Part shown: positions 9,651 to 20,383 of the stretch, in pieces
Position numbering within the stretch: the stretch's first letter is position 1
Layout of the letters: every line of letters starts with the position of its first letter
Source: Arenibacter antarcticus
GTDB taxonomy: Bacteria > Bacteroidota > Bacteroidia > Flavobacteriales > Flavobacteriaceae
Assembly (NCBI RefSeq): GCF_041320605.1
Contig: NZ_CP166679.1
Span: 434,001 to 498,000 of the forward strand
Length of the DNA stretch: 64,000 bases
Reading direction: 5' to 3'
The notes under the pieces: generated by a model
Databases searched by the model: none
What the model saw: the letters and a program-made list of their open reading frames with translations, nothing else
Told to the model about the DNA's origin: nothing
Made by a program: the position numbers and the translations under genes

Positions 9651-9879
9651 AACTGAAGCGCCTCCCATTTGCAATTTAAAGGGATGTTACCTTGCCCATT
9701 CTATGTTGCGTCAAAAAGTTCTAGGGCGTCCACAAAATAGTGCTCCTACCCTGCCTTAGCCATCGAAATCCAAGGATGGGTAAATTCGGAAACTCCGTAT
9801 AATATCAGCTAAGTCCGCATTATAACCCTCGTGGAATTATTTAGATTAAAGCGGTATCTTTAAAAATTACAATGTAAAT

Positions 9880-10917
9880 ATGCAGCGAAACAAACAGGTT
9901 AATTTACAGGAAATTACGAAAATCGCTATCCTTATAGCAGTATTAGTAACACTCCCTTTAACCCTAAGCTTATTTAAAACAGTTTGGTTTACGGATGAAC
10001 TTTTCTCCAATGACTTGTTTAACGATTTTATATTAAAATTGCTGTTTTTCTTTTTGTTTTCATGGACTACATTACAGTTCAATACCAATTGGATCTATAG
10101 GATCCCAAAAGAAAGCAAGTTTATAGATTTAGGGCTTAGATTTATAGGAAATCTATTATTACTGGTCATTACAACTACATTATTAACTAAGCTATACCCC
10201 TATTTTGTAGACAAGGCGATTTCGGAACGGGAAGCTGGATTTGTAAATACTATTTTTTTCGTAGTCCATATCATCATCATATTTATTGCTAGAATATTAC
10301 GTCTTCAGATCATACAACGGGAGAGTATTTTGGAAAACGAATATTTAAAACAACAGAACCTCGAAAACGAACTTACAGCTTTAAAAAATCAGATAAATCC
10401 GCACTTTCTTTTCAATTCCTTAAATTCGCTCAACTACCTGATTCGCGATAATAAGGAAGCCACCATGTTCGTTAAGAAGCTTTCATTTATGTACCGCTAT
10501 ATTTTGCAGAGTGGTGATCGCGATTTGGTACAATTAAAAGAAGAGCTCAAATTTTTGGAGAGTTATACCTATTTAATAAAAACACGGTACCGCAACCGTT
10601 TTCTTATTGATATTAATATCGACGAAAAATATCTGGAGCGAAGAATTCCGCCTTTAGCATTACAGTTATTGGTTGAAAACGCCGTAAAACACAATGAAAT
10701 CTCTGAGACCAATCCATTAAAGGTGACTATATACTCTGAAAATGAGTCTCTTTTTGTGGAAAACAAAGTAAGGATAAGAACCACTTTGGCAGAAGGAACT
10801 GGTACTGGTCTTTTAAATTTATACAAACGCTATTATATGATAAGAAAGCAGCAAATAGTGATAGATAGGAATACTGAATTTTTTCGTGTAAAACTCCCAT
10901 TGAACAAAATGCTATGA
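9880..10917 (+). CDS. LytS-type sensor histidine kinase
   Basis: 345 residues. Four membrane helices fall in about residues 12-35, 50-68, 85-105 and 123-142. A short coiled coil leads into the His_kinase domain (PF06580 type) with NQINPHFLFNSLNSLNYL; the phospho-acceptor is His175. The N-box is LLVENAVKHN (about 265) and the ATP-binding part ends in a short C-terminal strand. It overlaps the response regulator gene by 4 bp (ATGA), so the two are co-translated. A TATCTTTA element at 9855 is a weak promoter candidate. The ligand is unknown, and there is no large extracellular domain. Confidence 0.9.
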   Translation: MQRNKQVNLQEITKIAILIAVLVTLPLTLSLFKTVWFTDELFSNDLFNDFILKLLFFFLFSWTTLQFNTNWIYRIPKESKFIDLGLRFIGNLLLLVITTTLLTKLYPYFVDKAISEREAGFVNTIFFVVHIIIIFIARILRLQIIQRESILENEYLKQQNLENELTALKNQINPHFLFNSLNSLNYLIRDNKEATMFVKKLSFMYRYILQSGDRDLVQLKEELKFLESYTYLIKTRYRNRFLIDINIDEKYLERRIPPLALQLLVENAVKHNEISETNPLKVTIYSENESLFVENKVRIRTTLAEGTGTGLLNLYKRYYMIRKQQIVIDRNTEFFRVKLPLNKML

Positions 10918-11675
10918 AAGTTGTAATTGTAGAAGACGAATTAGCGGCAAGTGAAAATCTTGCTTTTATACTAAAAAATATAGAAGACTCCATTGAGATA
11001 TTAGCTGTACTAGATTCCGTAAAGGAATCCATAGCGTACTTTTCCAAAAGCAATGAGGCGGAATTGGTTTTTATGGACATTCATTTGGCCGATGGCCTTT
11101 CTTTTGAAATTTTTGATTCAATAGAGATAGAGGCTCCCATTATTTTTACCACGGCATATGACCAATACGCCCTACAGGCCTTTAAGCTAAATAGTATTGA
11201 TTACCTCCTAAAACCTATAGACGAAGACGAGCTAGCTTTAAGCTTGGAACAGTACAAGGGACAATTTAAAGGAAAAGGCCTATATACCGAACAGGTGGCG
11301 GGACTATTAAATCTAATAAACAAACAAAAGACTACCTATAAGTCCATGTACTTGGTAAATCACAGGGACCAAATGATTCCTTTAAAGACCGAAAACATTG
11401 CGTATCTGTACATTGAAACCGGCACTGTAAAAGCAGTGACCGATAAAAATCAGACCTATACCATGGAACAAAATTTAGAGGATTTGGAAAACGACTTAGA
11501 CCCTACGATTTTCTATAGGATAAACCGTCAGTTTATCGTTAGAAGAGATGCTATTAAAGGCATACAACAGTATTTTAATGGCAAGCTTATCGTTAATGTG
11601 ACCCCTCCTTCTCACGAAAGGATTGTAGTGAGTAGGGCAAAATCGTCAGAGTTTAAGAACTGGATGAATCAATAA
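10914..11675 (+). CDS. LytTR-family response regulator
   Basis: 253 residues. The receiver domain (1-115) has acidic residues VEDE near the start, phospho-acceptor Asp55 (VFMDIHLADG) and Lys in LLKPI. The LytTR DNA-binding domain spans about 150-250 (FYRINRQFIVRRDAIKGI). It pairs with the overlapping LytS-type kinase and probably activates genes from 21-bp-spaced direct repeats. No such boxes were recognised near the adjacent repeat-protein gene. Confidence 0.92.
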   Translation: MKVVIVEDELAASENLAFILKNIEDSIEILAVLDSVKESIAYFSKSNEAELVFMDIHLADGLSFEIFDSIEIEAPIIFTTAYDQYALQAFKLNSIDYLLKPIDEDELALSLEQYKGQFKGKGLYTEQVAGLLNLINKQKTTYKSMYLVNHRDQMIPLKTENIAYLYIETGTVKAVTDKNQTYTMEQNLEDLENDLDPTIFYRINRQFIVRRDAIKGIQQYFNGKLIVNVTPPSHERIVVSRAKSSEFKNWMNQ

Positions 11676-11697
11676 GCCATTAACACTTCATTAAACA

Positions 11698-11734
11698 ACA
11701 GGCTCCATAAGTTTTATACACCTATAGAGCCTGT
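11698..11734. terminator. Terminator between convergent genes
   Basis: An 8-bp inverted repeat (11698-11705 with 11727-11734) sits between the stop codons of the response regulator and the convergent sugar dehydrogenase gene, and could serve both. Confidence 0.5.
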
Positions 11735-11759
11735 GATTTAATTTCCAAAATAACAACGC

Positions 11760-14700
11760 TTACTTTTTAGAAAACTGCACATTGCGCAAGGCCACCATCC
11801 CCTCCGCTTCTGCGGCCTGGGCTGTTGGTTTGTAGACAAAATAAACTTCTTCTACACTTTCATTTATTGTTTCTGTCAACTTTAATGCAATCCTCCCCAT
11901 TTCCGCACCACTTTGCGGTTTAGGCATGTTTCCTGTTCCTATCAATTTCCCATCAGGAGCATTTAATCGCATTTCAAAATCGAGTTCATAATTGGGCACT
12001 GTTTGCCAAACCGCGGTTATAGTGGCGGTGTTCACAGCTGTAAGATCTAACTTTGGAAGCACAAACCAACCCTCTTTTTTGGGAACCACCAGTAGATCCA
12101 TCCCATTATAAGAGACAGGTTCAAAAGCATCTACCTTGGTTGTGGCACTGAACGGAACAGAATTACCTTTTAACACAACTGAGGTTGTGCCGGTAAGCGG
12201 TTTAACATTGTTTTCCCCTTGGTCTGTGTAAGAGGCTGTAATTACCATTACATTGGCGCCTTCTTCCTTCTTAGGCACAATAGAACCCGAGGGTGGTAGG
12301 GATTTTTGTTTTTGGCCGGTATCCACTAGAGAAAGGATATAGGCTGTAATCTGTCGAGCTTCGTCCTGGGTCATTTTGGGATGTGCTGGCATAGTAACCT
12401 CTCCCCAAACACCACTACCACCTGCAATTATTTTTCCTTGCAAATAGGCAGCTGCGTTTTTATCCATCTTATATTTTTTTGCGATCTCGTCATACATTGG
12501 ACCAATAGATTTTTCCAACTCCTTATGACAGGTTCTACAATCCATAGCCTGAGTAAGTGCTTTACCGGTTACTGCCGCAGAAACTTCTTGGTGCCCTAAA
12601 GAAAGGGACACTTCATCCATACTCTCCAAATAATCTACTGAAACAAAAATATTATCCTCCACTATCTGGGAACCGTCAGGATCAGTAACTGTAACCTTAT
12701 AATTTACTGGTACACCAGGAATAAAAAAGGAAGAATTTCCGCCCTTCAGATCTATGGATACTACTGGTCTGGAATTCCCCGCCACTACAGAAACGGCGTT
12801 GCTCTTGGCAGCGGCACCCTTATCATCTTTCACTTCAACTGAAATAAAATAATCTCCTGCTTCCTTATATACATACGCAATTTCCGGTTCAGTGGTCTCT
12901 TGGACTTCTCCGTTACCAAGATCCCACATATAGGTCATTGCATCCTTCTCCCTATCCGTCGCAGTTACTTTAGCCACAATATTTAGAGGCAGCTTTCCGG
13001 AGGTATTATCAACCGTTAAATTTTCAACCAGCGGAGGTCGGTTTCCGCCATTATAGTCGATATAACTCAAGGCAGAGTCATCATTCTTCGAGAACCAACC
13101 ACTACCGTATTCCAAAAGGTAAATCCTTCCATCTGGCGCAACTTCCATATCTATAAGGTTGTTCAATTTTATCTGGTCTGCAAAGGGCTCCATTTTGTTA
13201 AATTCGCCGTTAGGGAAGAGGCTAACAGCCTTCATCCATCCCCTTATCCAATCGTAGACAAAAACTTTACCGTCATAATAGTTTGGCAGCGCATTTTCTC
13301 CCTTATAGAGATCAGTGTAATACACGGGTCCCGCCATGGCGTTTCTGCCCCCTGTACCTGTTTGTGGAAATTCTTCGGATTCCACATAGGGATAAAAAGC
13401 ATAGGCTGGCATGGCTTTGGGAAGCTCCCTAAGCCCAGTATTATTTCTGGAGTTGTTAATAGGCTTTTCGGGATCAAATGCCTCTCCACTAATTCCAGTC
13501 TCATAATCGTAGGCACGGTATGGTTTATTATCAGCAATAAACAAAGGCCATCCGAAATTTCCTGCTTCCCTCGCCTGGTTTAATTCATCATAACCCCTAG
13601 GGCCCCTAGTTTGCAAGCTATCTACTCGCGAATCAGGACCAACATCGCCCCAATACACATAGCCTTTTTTAGGATCCACGGAAATCCTATACGGATTTCG
13701 GTGCCCCATGGTAAAAATCTCGGGACGCGTTTTTGGAGTCCCTTTGGGAAACAAGTTTCCTTCTGGGATACTATAACTTCCGTCTTCATTAACTTTTATA
13801 CGCAATATCTTACCGCGTAGGTCATTGGTATTGCCCGAAGATCTTTGGGCATCGTACTGTTCATGTCCCGGTATATCGTTCAAGGGTGCAAAACCTTTGT
13901 TCGTGTATTTAACACCCTTTTCATTAAAGGGAGTACTATTATCACCAGTTGACAAATAAAGCATATTATCTGGTCCAAAGGCTATAGATCCCCCTGTATG
14001 GCAACAAATCTCGCGCTGACTCTCCACCTCCAAAATCACTTGTTCGGAATTCATCTGAAGCAGATCGTCCTCAAATTTAAATCGAGACAACCTATTCACC
14101 CATTTATCACCGGAAGGGCTGTAAAAAAGGTAGATCCAATGGTTGTTGGCGAAATCCGGATCCTTTTGCAATCCCATCAATCCCTCTTCGGCATTTACAT
14201 CGGGAGTATTCAATGTTTTGTGATAAACATCTAAAAATCCAACTTGGGTCAGTTCCCCTGTAGCCGGTTTGTACAACATAACCTCTCCCCTTCGCTGAGA
14301 TACCAATACATCCATATTGGGAAGAATAGCCATTTCGGTTGGTTCAAAAAACCCACCAACATTTAATGGCACTTTGGTAAAACGATCCGTATCTGGAGGA
14401 ATCTGCGTACTAACCTTGTCGTAATTGAGTTTTTCATTTTTTCCGATAGCATATTTAATACCTCCTAATAGGTGCTCTAGGTATAACGCATCGGAGAAAC
14501 TGGCTTCTGTATGACCTAATGCGGTGTAAAATGCACGACCTCCATCATATTTGTGATACCAGCTCATAGGATGATGAGATCCATTTTCGCCACCCTTATA
14601 GCTCTTTTCATCGACGGTCATAACCACCTTCACCTCCGGATTAATTTTCTTAAAATTATAAAGTTCATCTTCCCGATGCCAGATAGAATCCGTAAACATC

Positions 14701-15169
14701 TCGGTCGCACTAAAATTAGAATCTGTAATAATAAAGTCGGCTTCTGGCGTCCCTGCAGGGTGACTTTGGAAATAGGCACCCACCAACTTGCCGTACCAGT
14801 TCCAATCGTACTCGGTATCCGCTGCTGCATGTACTCCTACAAAACCGCCTCCAGCCTGAATGTACCTTTCAAACGCAGCTTCTTGTTTGGCGTCCAAAAT
14901 ATTTCCAGTTGTACTCAAAAAATAATAGTCGAGTACTTCCTAAGCTCCTCATCGGTGAATAATTCTGCATTTTTAGTAGTATCTACTATAAACTGATTTT
15001 CTTTCCCCAATTTTTGAATTGCGGCAATTCCGGCTGGAATAGAGGAGTGCTTAAAACCCATTGTTTTAGAAAATACAAGCACTCGGGGTTCGCCCTCCCG
15101 TTTTTTACTATCGCATCCAGCGAGCAATAAAACGAACAGACAAAGAAATAATGCAAAAAAGTTTTTCAT
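11760..15169 (-). pseudogene. ThuA / sugar dehydrogenase / cytochrome c lipoprotein gene, frameshifted
   Basis: Read as one gene of about 1137 codons split by a one-base deletion. The first 84 codons give a lipoprotein signal peptide (LLLAGC) and the start of a ThuA domain ending YSTIIF, then TGA. The frame continues as STTGNILDAKQEAAF. At 14915-14920 a run of six T (coding strand) sits where seven would restore the frame. Downstream domains: rest of ThuA, a sorbosone/glucose dehydrogenase propeller (GGFFEPTEMAILPNMDVLV), a PKD domain, a cytochrome c domain with heme motif CRTCH and distal VTMPAHPKM, and a C-terminal CBM-like domain. The family is a periplasmic sugar-oxidising protein. The frameshift may be a sequencing error in a homopolymer, a real lesion, or slippage; a TTG at 14918 could in principle restart translation but would lack export. 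Confidence 0.85.
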
Positions 15170-15547
15170 TTAAAAAATATTAAGGTGGTTATTTAGATGG
15201 ATTTAATCTACATCGCAGTTTTAAAACATATTTGGTATCTTGACTGAAATATCAGCGGAAAATTTACTGTATTTATTATGTTTTCTTATAAAACCTTTCA
15301 AATATAGTATTAATTTCAGTTTTTCAACCCTAGGTTTACCATATTTTAAAAAATTCAAACCATGTAAGGATATACACGTATTCAAGAAATTTAATTGGGG
15401 AATCACCGTCAATAACCACTAGTAATATTGATCTATAATCGCTAAACACCATATTGGAATAGCGACTCTTACGACCGCATTGACCTGGGAAATTTATTAG
15501 GACCACTACTGATCATATTTTAAAACAACGTCTAACTACCGCCCTAT
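15170..15547. other. Divergent intergenic region
   Basis: Separates two divergent genes and must hold both promoters. No convincing -7 element, hairpin or small gene was found. Frames of about 60 codons on both strands here are low-complexity and unsupported. Confidence 0.3.
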
Positions 15548-16363
15548 ATGATTATAAAAAAACAAGTTTATAGCGCTGACAAAAAAGCCAATCCGTTAAT
15601 TGGAATACTACTATTCCTTATCTCCATAATCTTGTTCCTAGCTACAGCTCCCATAGGTTTTGTATTCGGACTATTTCATTCTATTTACAAAAAAGGAATC
15701 ATAGGTATTGGGGAGTATCTTTTAAAAATGGCCATTTCTATAGATCAATTGGGCAACGTTGCCATGCAACATTTCTTGAATGTGTTTTGGATTAAAAAAA
15801 GCGGGTACAAATTTGGAAATAGGGACGAAACTATTTCCAGCGCCTTGGGCAGAAATAATAAGTTGGGAACCTTAACCTTTTTGGGGAAATTTATTGATAA
15901 CCTCCTTAACCTAATAGACAAGGATCATTCCTTAAACTCTATTGACTATTATATTGAACCAACCCCGGAGGTTTTAGACCTTTTAAGCTGGATCCATATT
16001 ATAGACCTTGAGGTTCTGATACTCTTCGATAAAAACAAGGGCACATTCAGCCTTCCCGGAGGTGGAAAGATAAAAGGAAAGCCAGACGCCACTGTACTTC
16101 ATTGGCATATCAAGGAAAAATTAAATATCGATTTGGAGATTCCCAACATGGAGTACTTGGGTATTTTTGAGGCCCAGACCGCTTCTAAAAAACCAGTATT
16201 GATAGATCGAAAAACCTGCTACAGCGCGAATTATACTGGAATTATTACCCCCGACCCTTTAAATACTGAGGTAGTGTGGTTAAATTACAGCGATAGGGAA
16301 AAGTTAAGTGAGGTTGATAAATTAATTTTCGATTTCTTAAAGGAAAGCGAATACATACACTAA
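15548..16363 (+). CDS. Membrane protein with degenerate Nudix-like C-terminal domain
   Basis: 271 residues. One or two membrane helices lie at about 17-50 (IGILLFLISIILFLATAPIG). A middle segment follows (ALGRNNKLGTLTFLGKFID), which I recall, without being able to check, from hypothetical proteins of Bacteroidota and their phages. Residues 150-270 look like a Nudix fold: strand EVLILFDKNKGTFSLPGGGK, then the expected Nudix helix. The catalytic box G-x5-E-x7-REUxEExGU is not satisfied: the position after GGGKIKG is K/P rather than E, and REUxEE is replaced by HIKEKL. If the fold assignment is right, it has lost pyrophosphatase activity and may be a binding or regulatory domain. Function unknown. 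Confidence 0.65.
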   Translation: MIIKKQVYSADKKANPLIGILLFLISIILFLATAPIGFVFGLFHSIYKKGIIGIGEYLLKMAISIDQLGNVAMQHFLNVFWIKKSGYKFGNRDETISSALGRNNKLGTLTFLGKFIDNLLNLIDKDHSLNSIDYYIEPTPEVLDLLSWIHIIDLEVLILFDKNKGTFSLPGGGKIKGKPDATVLHWHIKEKLNIDLEIPNMEYLGIFEAQTASKKPVLIDRKTCYSANYTGIITPDPLNTEVVWLNYSDREKLSEVDKLIFDFLKESEYIH

Positions 16364-16397
16364 CATGGGACTTATAGTATTACAAAAAGTTTTTTTG

Positions 16398-16405
16398 TTA
16401 CTTTG
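16398..16405 (+). promoter_or_regulatory. -7 element TTACTTTG before the ROK kinase gene
   Basis: Matches TAnnTTTG at 7 of 8 positions. A TTG at 16403 that would open the reading frame lies inside this element, so the start at the ATG 16430 is preferred, with a leader of about 20 nt. Confidence 0.5.
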
Positions 16406-16429
16406 CCCCTAAATATTATAAATAATTAC

Positions 16430-17182
16430 ATGGAAATTCTAGGAATAGATGTCGGTGGCTCAGGTATAAAAGGTGCTTTAGTGAATATGGAAACTGGTGA
16501 AATGGTTACGGAAAGGTTTAGAATCCCCACTCCAGAATCCCGTAAACCTAAGGCAATGGCAAAGGTTATTGCGAAAATTGTTGCCCATTTCAACTATAAA
16601 GGTCCGATAGGCTGTGGTTTTCCAACGGTAATAAAAAAAGGTGTCTGCATGACTCCTGGCAACCTGCATGAAAAATGGAAGGGAGTAAAAGTGGATGAGC
16701 TTTTTAGCGAAGCCACTGGACTACCGGTAACCGTGGTAAACGATGCAGATGCTGCTGGCTATGCTACCATGAATTATGGTGTAGGCAAGGACAAGGAGGG
16801 ATTGGTAGTCATGATCACCATTGGCACAGGTCTAGGAAGTGGAGCCTTTTTAAATGGAAAACTAATTCCTAATTTTGAATTGGGCCAAATTCCCTATAAA
16901 AAACATGACAAAATAGAACTTTGGGCGGCGGCTTCTGCAAAAGAACGGGAGAAACTCAGTTATAAAAAATGGGGTAAACGGTTTAATACATTCTTGGAGT
17001 ATGTTGATCTAATCATTTCCCCAGACCTCATAATTTTGGGAGGGGGGACTTCTAAAGACTGGGAAGAGTTTAAGGAGTATATCACCATAGACACCCCTAT
17101 AATTCCTGCCAAATTACAAAATCACGCCGGAATAATAGGAGCGGCGGCGGCGGCCTACAATAAAAAAGCATTAGTAGAGTAA
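16430..17182 (+). CDS. ppgK: ROK family kinase, likely polyphosphate glucokinase
   Basis: 250 residues. The N-terminal phosphate-binding motif is IDVGGSGIKGALV (residues 5-17), the second phosphate motif is TIGTGLGSGAF, and the catalytic Asp lies in VVNDADAAGYA. The short length, the lack of the ROK zinc motif, and the ELWAAASAKEREKLSYKKWG segment match the polyphosphate-dependent glucokinase branch, which phosphorylates glucose using polyphosphate or ATP in the cytoplasm. The preference for polyphosphate cannot be proved from sequence alone. The gene has its own promoter and ends at a shared terminator. Confidence 0.8.
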   Translation: MEILGIDVGGSGIKGALVNMETGEMVTERFRIPTPESRKPKAMAKVIAKIVAHFNYKGPIGCGFPTVIKKGVCMTPGNLHEKWKGVKVDELFSEATGLPVTVVNDADAAGYATMNYGVGKDKEGLVVMITIGTGLGSGAFLNGKLIPNFELGQIPYKKHDKIELWAAASAKEREKLSYKKWGKRFNTFLEYVDLIISPDLIILGGGTSKDWEEFKEYITIDTPIIPAKLQNHAGIIGAAAAAYNKKALVE

Positions 17183-17282
17183 GGCGAGCTAAACTAAATT
17201 AACCTATTTCATTATTCCTAGGGTGAATAATCTTTAGGCAATACCGAATTAGGCATCCCTACTACTTACTAAATTTATATAC

Positions 17283-17321
17283 AAAAAAGGTAGTTTCCAG
17301 TCATTGGTAACCACCTTTTTT
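17283..17321. terminator. Bidirectional terminator
   Basis: A 13-bp stem with one mismatch begins with a run of A and ends with a run of T (17283-17321), between the convergent ROK kinase and lipoprotein genes. Suited to both directions. Confidence 0.8.
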
Positions 17322-17331
17322 ATACACTTAT

Positions 17332-18231
17332 TTACAAACCTTCTATCAGTTTGGCTCCATTTGGACGTTTAAAAAAATCCTCCTCTAATTGATTTTGGAA
17401 TTCAATCCTACTCAATTCGATGGTTGTAACAGGCTCTCCTTTTGGCTGTCCGCCAGAAGTTGACCAAAACGTATTAAATTTTAATGGTAGAGTAATACCA
17501 TTAATTGTTTTACGACTGACCAATTCCATGAATTTTTCAGGATTATTTCCACCATTCGGAAAATAACCTGGATAGGAAACAATATAGCGAAGTGCACTTA
17601 ACAAATGTGTTTTGGCATCTAGGTATAATATATAATAATCATCCGGGGCATCACCAGTTCCGGAAACGAAGGTTACTTTTACTACATCCTGTGGCACCCC
17701 CTTATATTCAATTCCTGGCAGTAATTCCAAATTCACACCCTCCCCATCCAATACAAGGGGTTGCGCAGCTAGGTATATAGGAGTTAAGGCCCAGAAACGC
17801 ATATTATATTTAAACGCAGTGCTGTCCTTCGCCTTTACCCAAGCATTTTCCCCATCCCATCCAAAGATGGCAGTACTATCGGCTACATTAACATGCCTTG
17901 CTTTGTTACTCCATGTATCAATGGTTTGATATGTATCTCGGGGTTCTGAGCCATCTAATGGCTGATAGTTAAATCTAAAGGACAAATAGCCATTACTATA
18001 CCATTTATACAAGCCTCCATGCGCCTCCATCGATTTCCACACAACTTTCCCAGCCTCGGTAGCATGTAGTCGCTTATTGGCTTTATCCACTCTATTTTGT
18101 ACCCAAGATTCCGGTATTTTGTATTTGGATATTGATTCCACTACAACCGCATCAGTGTTTTTTTGCTGCTCTTTACAGCCAGCTACAGTCAACAACAATC
18201 CAGAAACAATAAAAAGTAAACTCTTATTCAT
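17332..18231 (-). CDS. Lipoprotein, possibly DUF6503 family
   Basis: 299 residues from the ATG at 18231, giving the lipoprotein signal MNKSLLFIVSGLLLTVAGC; an upstream in-frame start at 18297 would put 22 odd residues before it. The mature part contains MEAHGGLYKWYSNGYLSFRF, GWDGENAWV and a beta-rich body typical of LolA/LolB-like outer-membrane proteins that bind a lipid or glycan. I place it tentatively with the Bacteroidota DUF6503 group. No enzymatic motif. Monocistronic. Confidence 0.75.
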   Translation of the reverse strand: MNKSLLFIVSGLLLTVAGCKEQQKNTDAVVVESISKYKIPESWVQNRVDKANKRLHATEAGKVVWKSMEAHGGLYKWYSNGYLSFRFNYQPLDGSEPRDTYQTIDTWSNKARHVNVADSTAIFGWDGENAWVKAKDSTAFKYNMRFWALTPIYLAAQPLVLDGEGVNLELLPGIEYKGVPQDVVKVTFVSGTGDAPDDYYILYLDAKTHLLSALRYIVSYPGYFPNGGNNPEKFMELVSRKTINGITLPLKFNTFWSTSGGQPKGEPVTTIELSRIEFQNQLEEDFFKRPNGAKLIEGL

Positions 18232-18295
18232 AATCATCACTATTACGTTCAGAAGGTTTTTGTCGATTTTTATCGTCCAACCTTTCAAGTAGTAC

Positions 18296-18329
18296 AAAAA
18301 AAAATCCCAAGGTTTTAACCTTGGGATTT
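18296..18329 (-). terminator. Terminator of bipA
   Basis: Perfect 13-bp stem (18302-18314 with 18317-18329), 2-nt loop, with a long T run on the minus strand just after it. Confidence 0.9.
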
Positions 18330-18354
18330 ATATTAGTACACACGATTTAATAGA

Positions 18355-20154
18355 CTAGGCTATTTTATTTCGTTTACGTTCATTTTCCGTTAGATATATT
18401 TTTCTTAAACGGATATGTTTTGGTGTCACCTCCACATACTCATCTTTCTGAATATACTCTAACGCCTCCTCCAAGGAAAACTTAATGGCAGGAACGATTT
18501 TAGCTTTATCATCCGCACCAGAAGAACGAACGTTGGACATCTTCTTGGTTTTGGTAATGTTAACCGTCATATCGTCACCTCTAGAGTTTTCTCCAATGAC
18601 CTGTCCTTCATAAATATCCTCACCTGGATCAACGAAAAACTTACCTCTATCCTGTAATTTATCAATAGAATAAGGAATAGATTTTCCTCTTTCCATAGAA
18701 ACCAAGGAACCATTTTGTCTTTGTGGAATATCTCCTTTCATGGGTTGATATTCCAAAAAGCGGTGCGACATAATTGCCTCACCAGCGGTAGCCGTCAACA
18801 ACTGATTTCGCAAACCAATAATTCCTCTTGACGGAATTAAAAACTCACAAATCATACGATTCCCTTTAGCTTCCATACTGGTCATCTCACCTTTTCGCAT
18901 CGAAACCATTTCTACTGCCCTTCCAGAAACTTCTTCAGGAAGATCTATAGTCAACTGCTCAATTGGCTCACATTTAACACCATCAACCTCTTTAATGATA
19001 ACCTGTGGCTGCCCAATTTGCAATTCATATCCTTCCCTTCTCATAGTTTCTATCAAAACAGAAAGGTGCAATACCCCACGTCCAAAAACCAAAAATTTAT
19101 CAGCACTATCAGTAGCATTCACTCTTAAGGCCAAATTCTTTTCCAATTCCCTTTTAAGACGGTCGTTGATATGTCTAGAGGTAACAAATTTACCATCTTG
19201 ACCAAAAAATGGGCTGTCATTAATGGTAAACAACATACTCATTGTAGGCTCATCAATAGCGATTGTTTGCAATTGTTCAGGATTTTCAATATCGGCAACG
19301 GTGTCGCCAATTTCGAAACCTTCAATACCTACCAAGGCACAAATATCTCCAGCAACTACCTCCTGAACCTTTAATCGGCCCATTCCTTCGAAGGTATATA
19401 GTTCTTTAATTTTTGTCTTTACAATTTCTCCGTTCCTTTTTACCAAAGAAACTTGCTGTCCTTCCTTTAGAGTACCTCTTTGAAGTCTACCAATAGCGAT
19501 CCTACCAGTAAAAGAAGAGAAATCCAAAGAAGTGATCAGCAATTGCGTATTCCCTTCCTTAGGTTCAAAAGTTGGGATATGCTCAATAACCATATCCAAC
19601 AAAGGCTCAATATTTTCAGTCTGGTTTTTCCAATCATCACTCATCCAATTGTTCTTTGCAGAACCATACACAGTTGGAAAATCTAATTGCCATTCTTCAG
19701 CACCCAATTCGTACATAAGATCAAAAACCTTCTCGTGCACTTCCTCTGGAGTACAGTTTTCCTTGTCCACCTTATTGATAACCACACAAGGTTTTAGACC
19801 CAAATCTATCGCCTTTTGAAGTACAAAACGGGTTTGCGGCATAGGACCCTCAAAGGCATCTACCAACAAAAGAACACCATCGGCCATGTTTAGAACACGC
19901 TCTACCTCACCACCAAAATCGGCGTGACCAGGAGTATCAATAATATTGATCTTTGTATCCTTGTAGATAACAGAAACGTTTTTAGAGGTAATAGTAATTC
20001 CTCGTTCACGCTCCAGATCGTTGTTATCCAATATTAGATCGCCATGGTTCTGGTTTTCCCGGAACAGTTGGCAATGGTACATAATTTTGTCTACCAAGGT
20101 TGTTTTACCGTGGTCAACGTGGGCAATAATAGCTATGTTTTTTGTTGCTGCCAT
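18355..20154 (-). CDS. typA: Ribosome-associated GTPase BipA/TypA
   Basis: 599 residues, the usual length. G1 AHVDHGKTT (residues 10-18), G2 in RERGITI, G3 DTPGHADF, G4 NKVD and G5 near GSAKNNWM are all intact, followed by EF-G-like domains II, III and V and the BipA-specific C-terminal domain ([19 protein letters not shown]). It binds the 70S ribosome and assists 50S assembly under cold or stress. The only unusual feature is the clean -7 promoter element 40 bp upstream. Confidence 0.98.
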   Translation of the reverse strand: MAATKNIAIIAHVDHGKTTLVDKIMYHCQLFRENQNHGDLILDNNDLERERGITITSKNVSVIYKDTKINIIDTPGHADFGGEVERVLNMADGVLLLVDAFEGPMPQTRFVLQKAIDLGLKPCVVINKVDKENCTPEEVHEKVFDLMYELGAEEWQLDFPTVYGSAKNNWMSDDWKNQTENIEPLLDMVIEHIPTFEPKEGNTQLLITSLDFSSFTGRIAIGRLQRGTLKEGQQVSLVKRNGEIVKTKIKELYTFEGMGRLKVQEVVAGDICALVGIEGFEIGDTVADIENPEQLQTIAIDEPTMSMLFTINDSPFFGQDGKFVTSRHINDRLKRELEKNLALRVNATDSADKFLVFGRGVLHLSVLIETMRREGYELQIGQPQVIIKEVDGVKCEPIEQLTIDLPEEVSGRAVEMVSMRKGEMTSMEAKGNRMICEFLIPSRGIIGLRNQLLTATAGEAIMSHRFLEYQPMKGDIPQRQNGSLVSMERGKSIPYSIDKLQDRGKFFVDPGEDIYEGQVIGENSRGDDMTVNITKTKKMSNVRSSGADDKAKIVPAIKFSLEEALEYIQKDEYVEVTPKHIRLRKIYLTENERKRNKIA

Positions 20155-20195
20155 AAATGATTTTTATTTGCACTTAAGTAACTTAAATGCGGGCG

Positions 20196-20203
20196 CAAAG
20201 ATA
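20196..20203 (-). promoter_or_regulatory. -7 element TATCTTTG of bipA
   Basis: Exact match to TAnnTTTG on the minus strand, placing transcription start near 20190 and a leader of about 36 nt. Confidence 0.65.
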
Positions 20204-20383
20204 CTCATTTTTTTTAAGACTGCTAGAAAAGGTTTATTTTTCTTATCTGTTTGATAATGAATAGGTTCAATAGTCTTTCCACATCGATTTTCAAGGTACC
20301 GCAAGCTTGTCAACCCCAAGCCCTATTCCATCATAAAATACTGTTTTCCAAAAACTTACACTCCAAAAGACATGCATTCGCAT

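Noticed and set aside
14915..14918. Reading the ThuA/dehydrogenase gene as two genes with overlapping TTGA stop/start
   Set aside because: The split falls inside the ThuA domain and would leave the larger protein without an export signal; a one-base frameshift explains it better.
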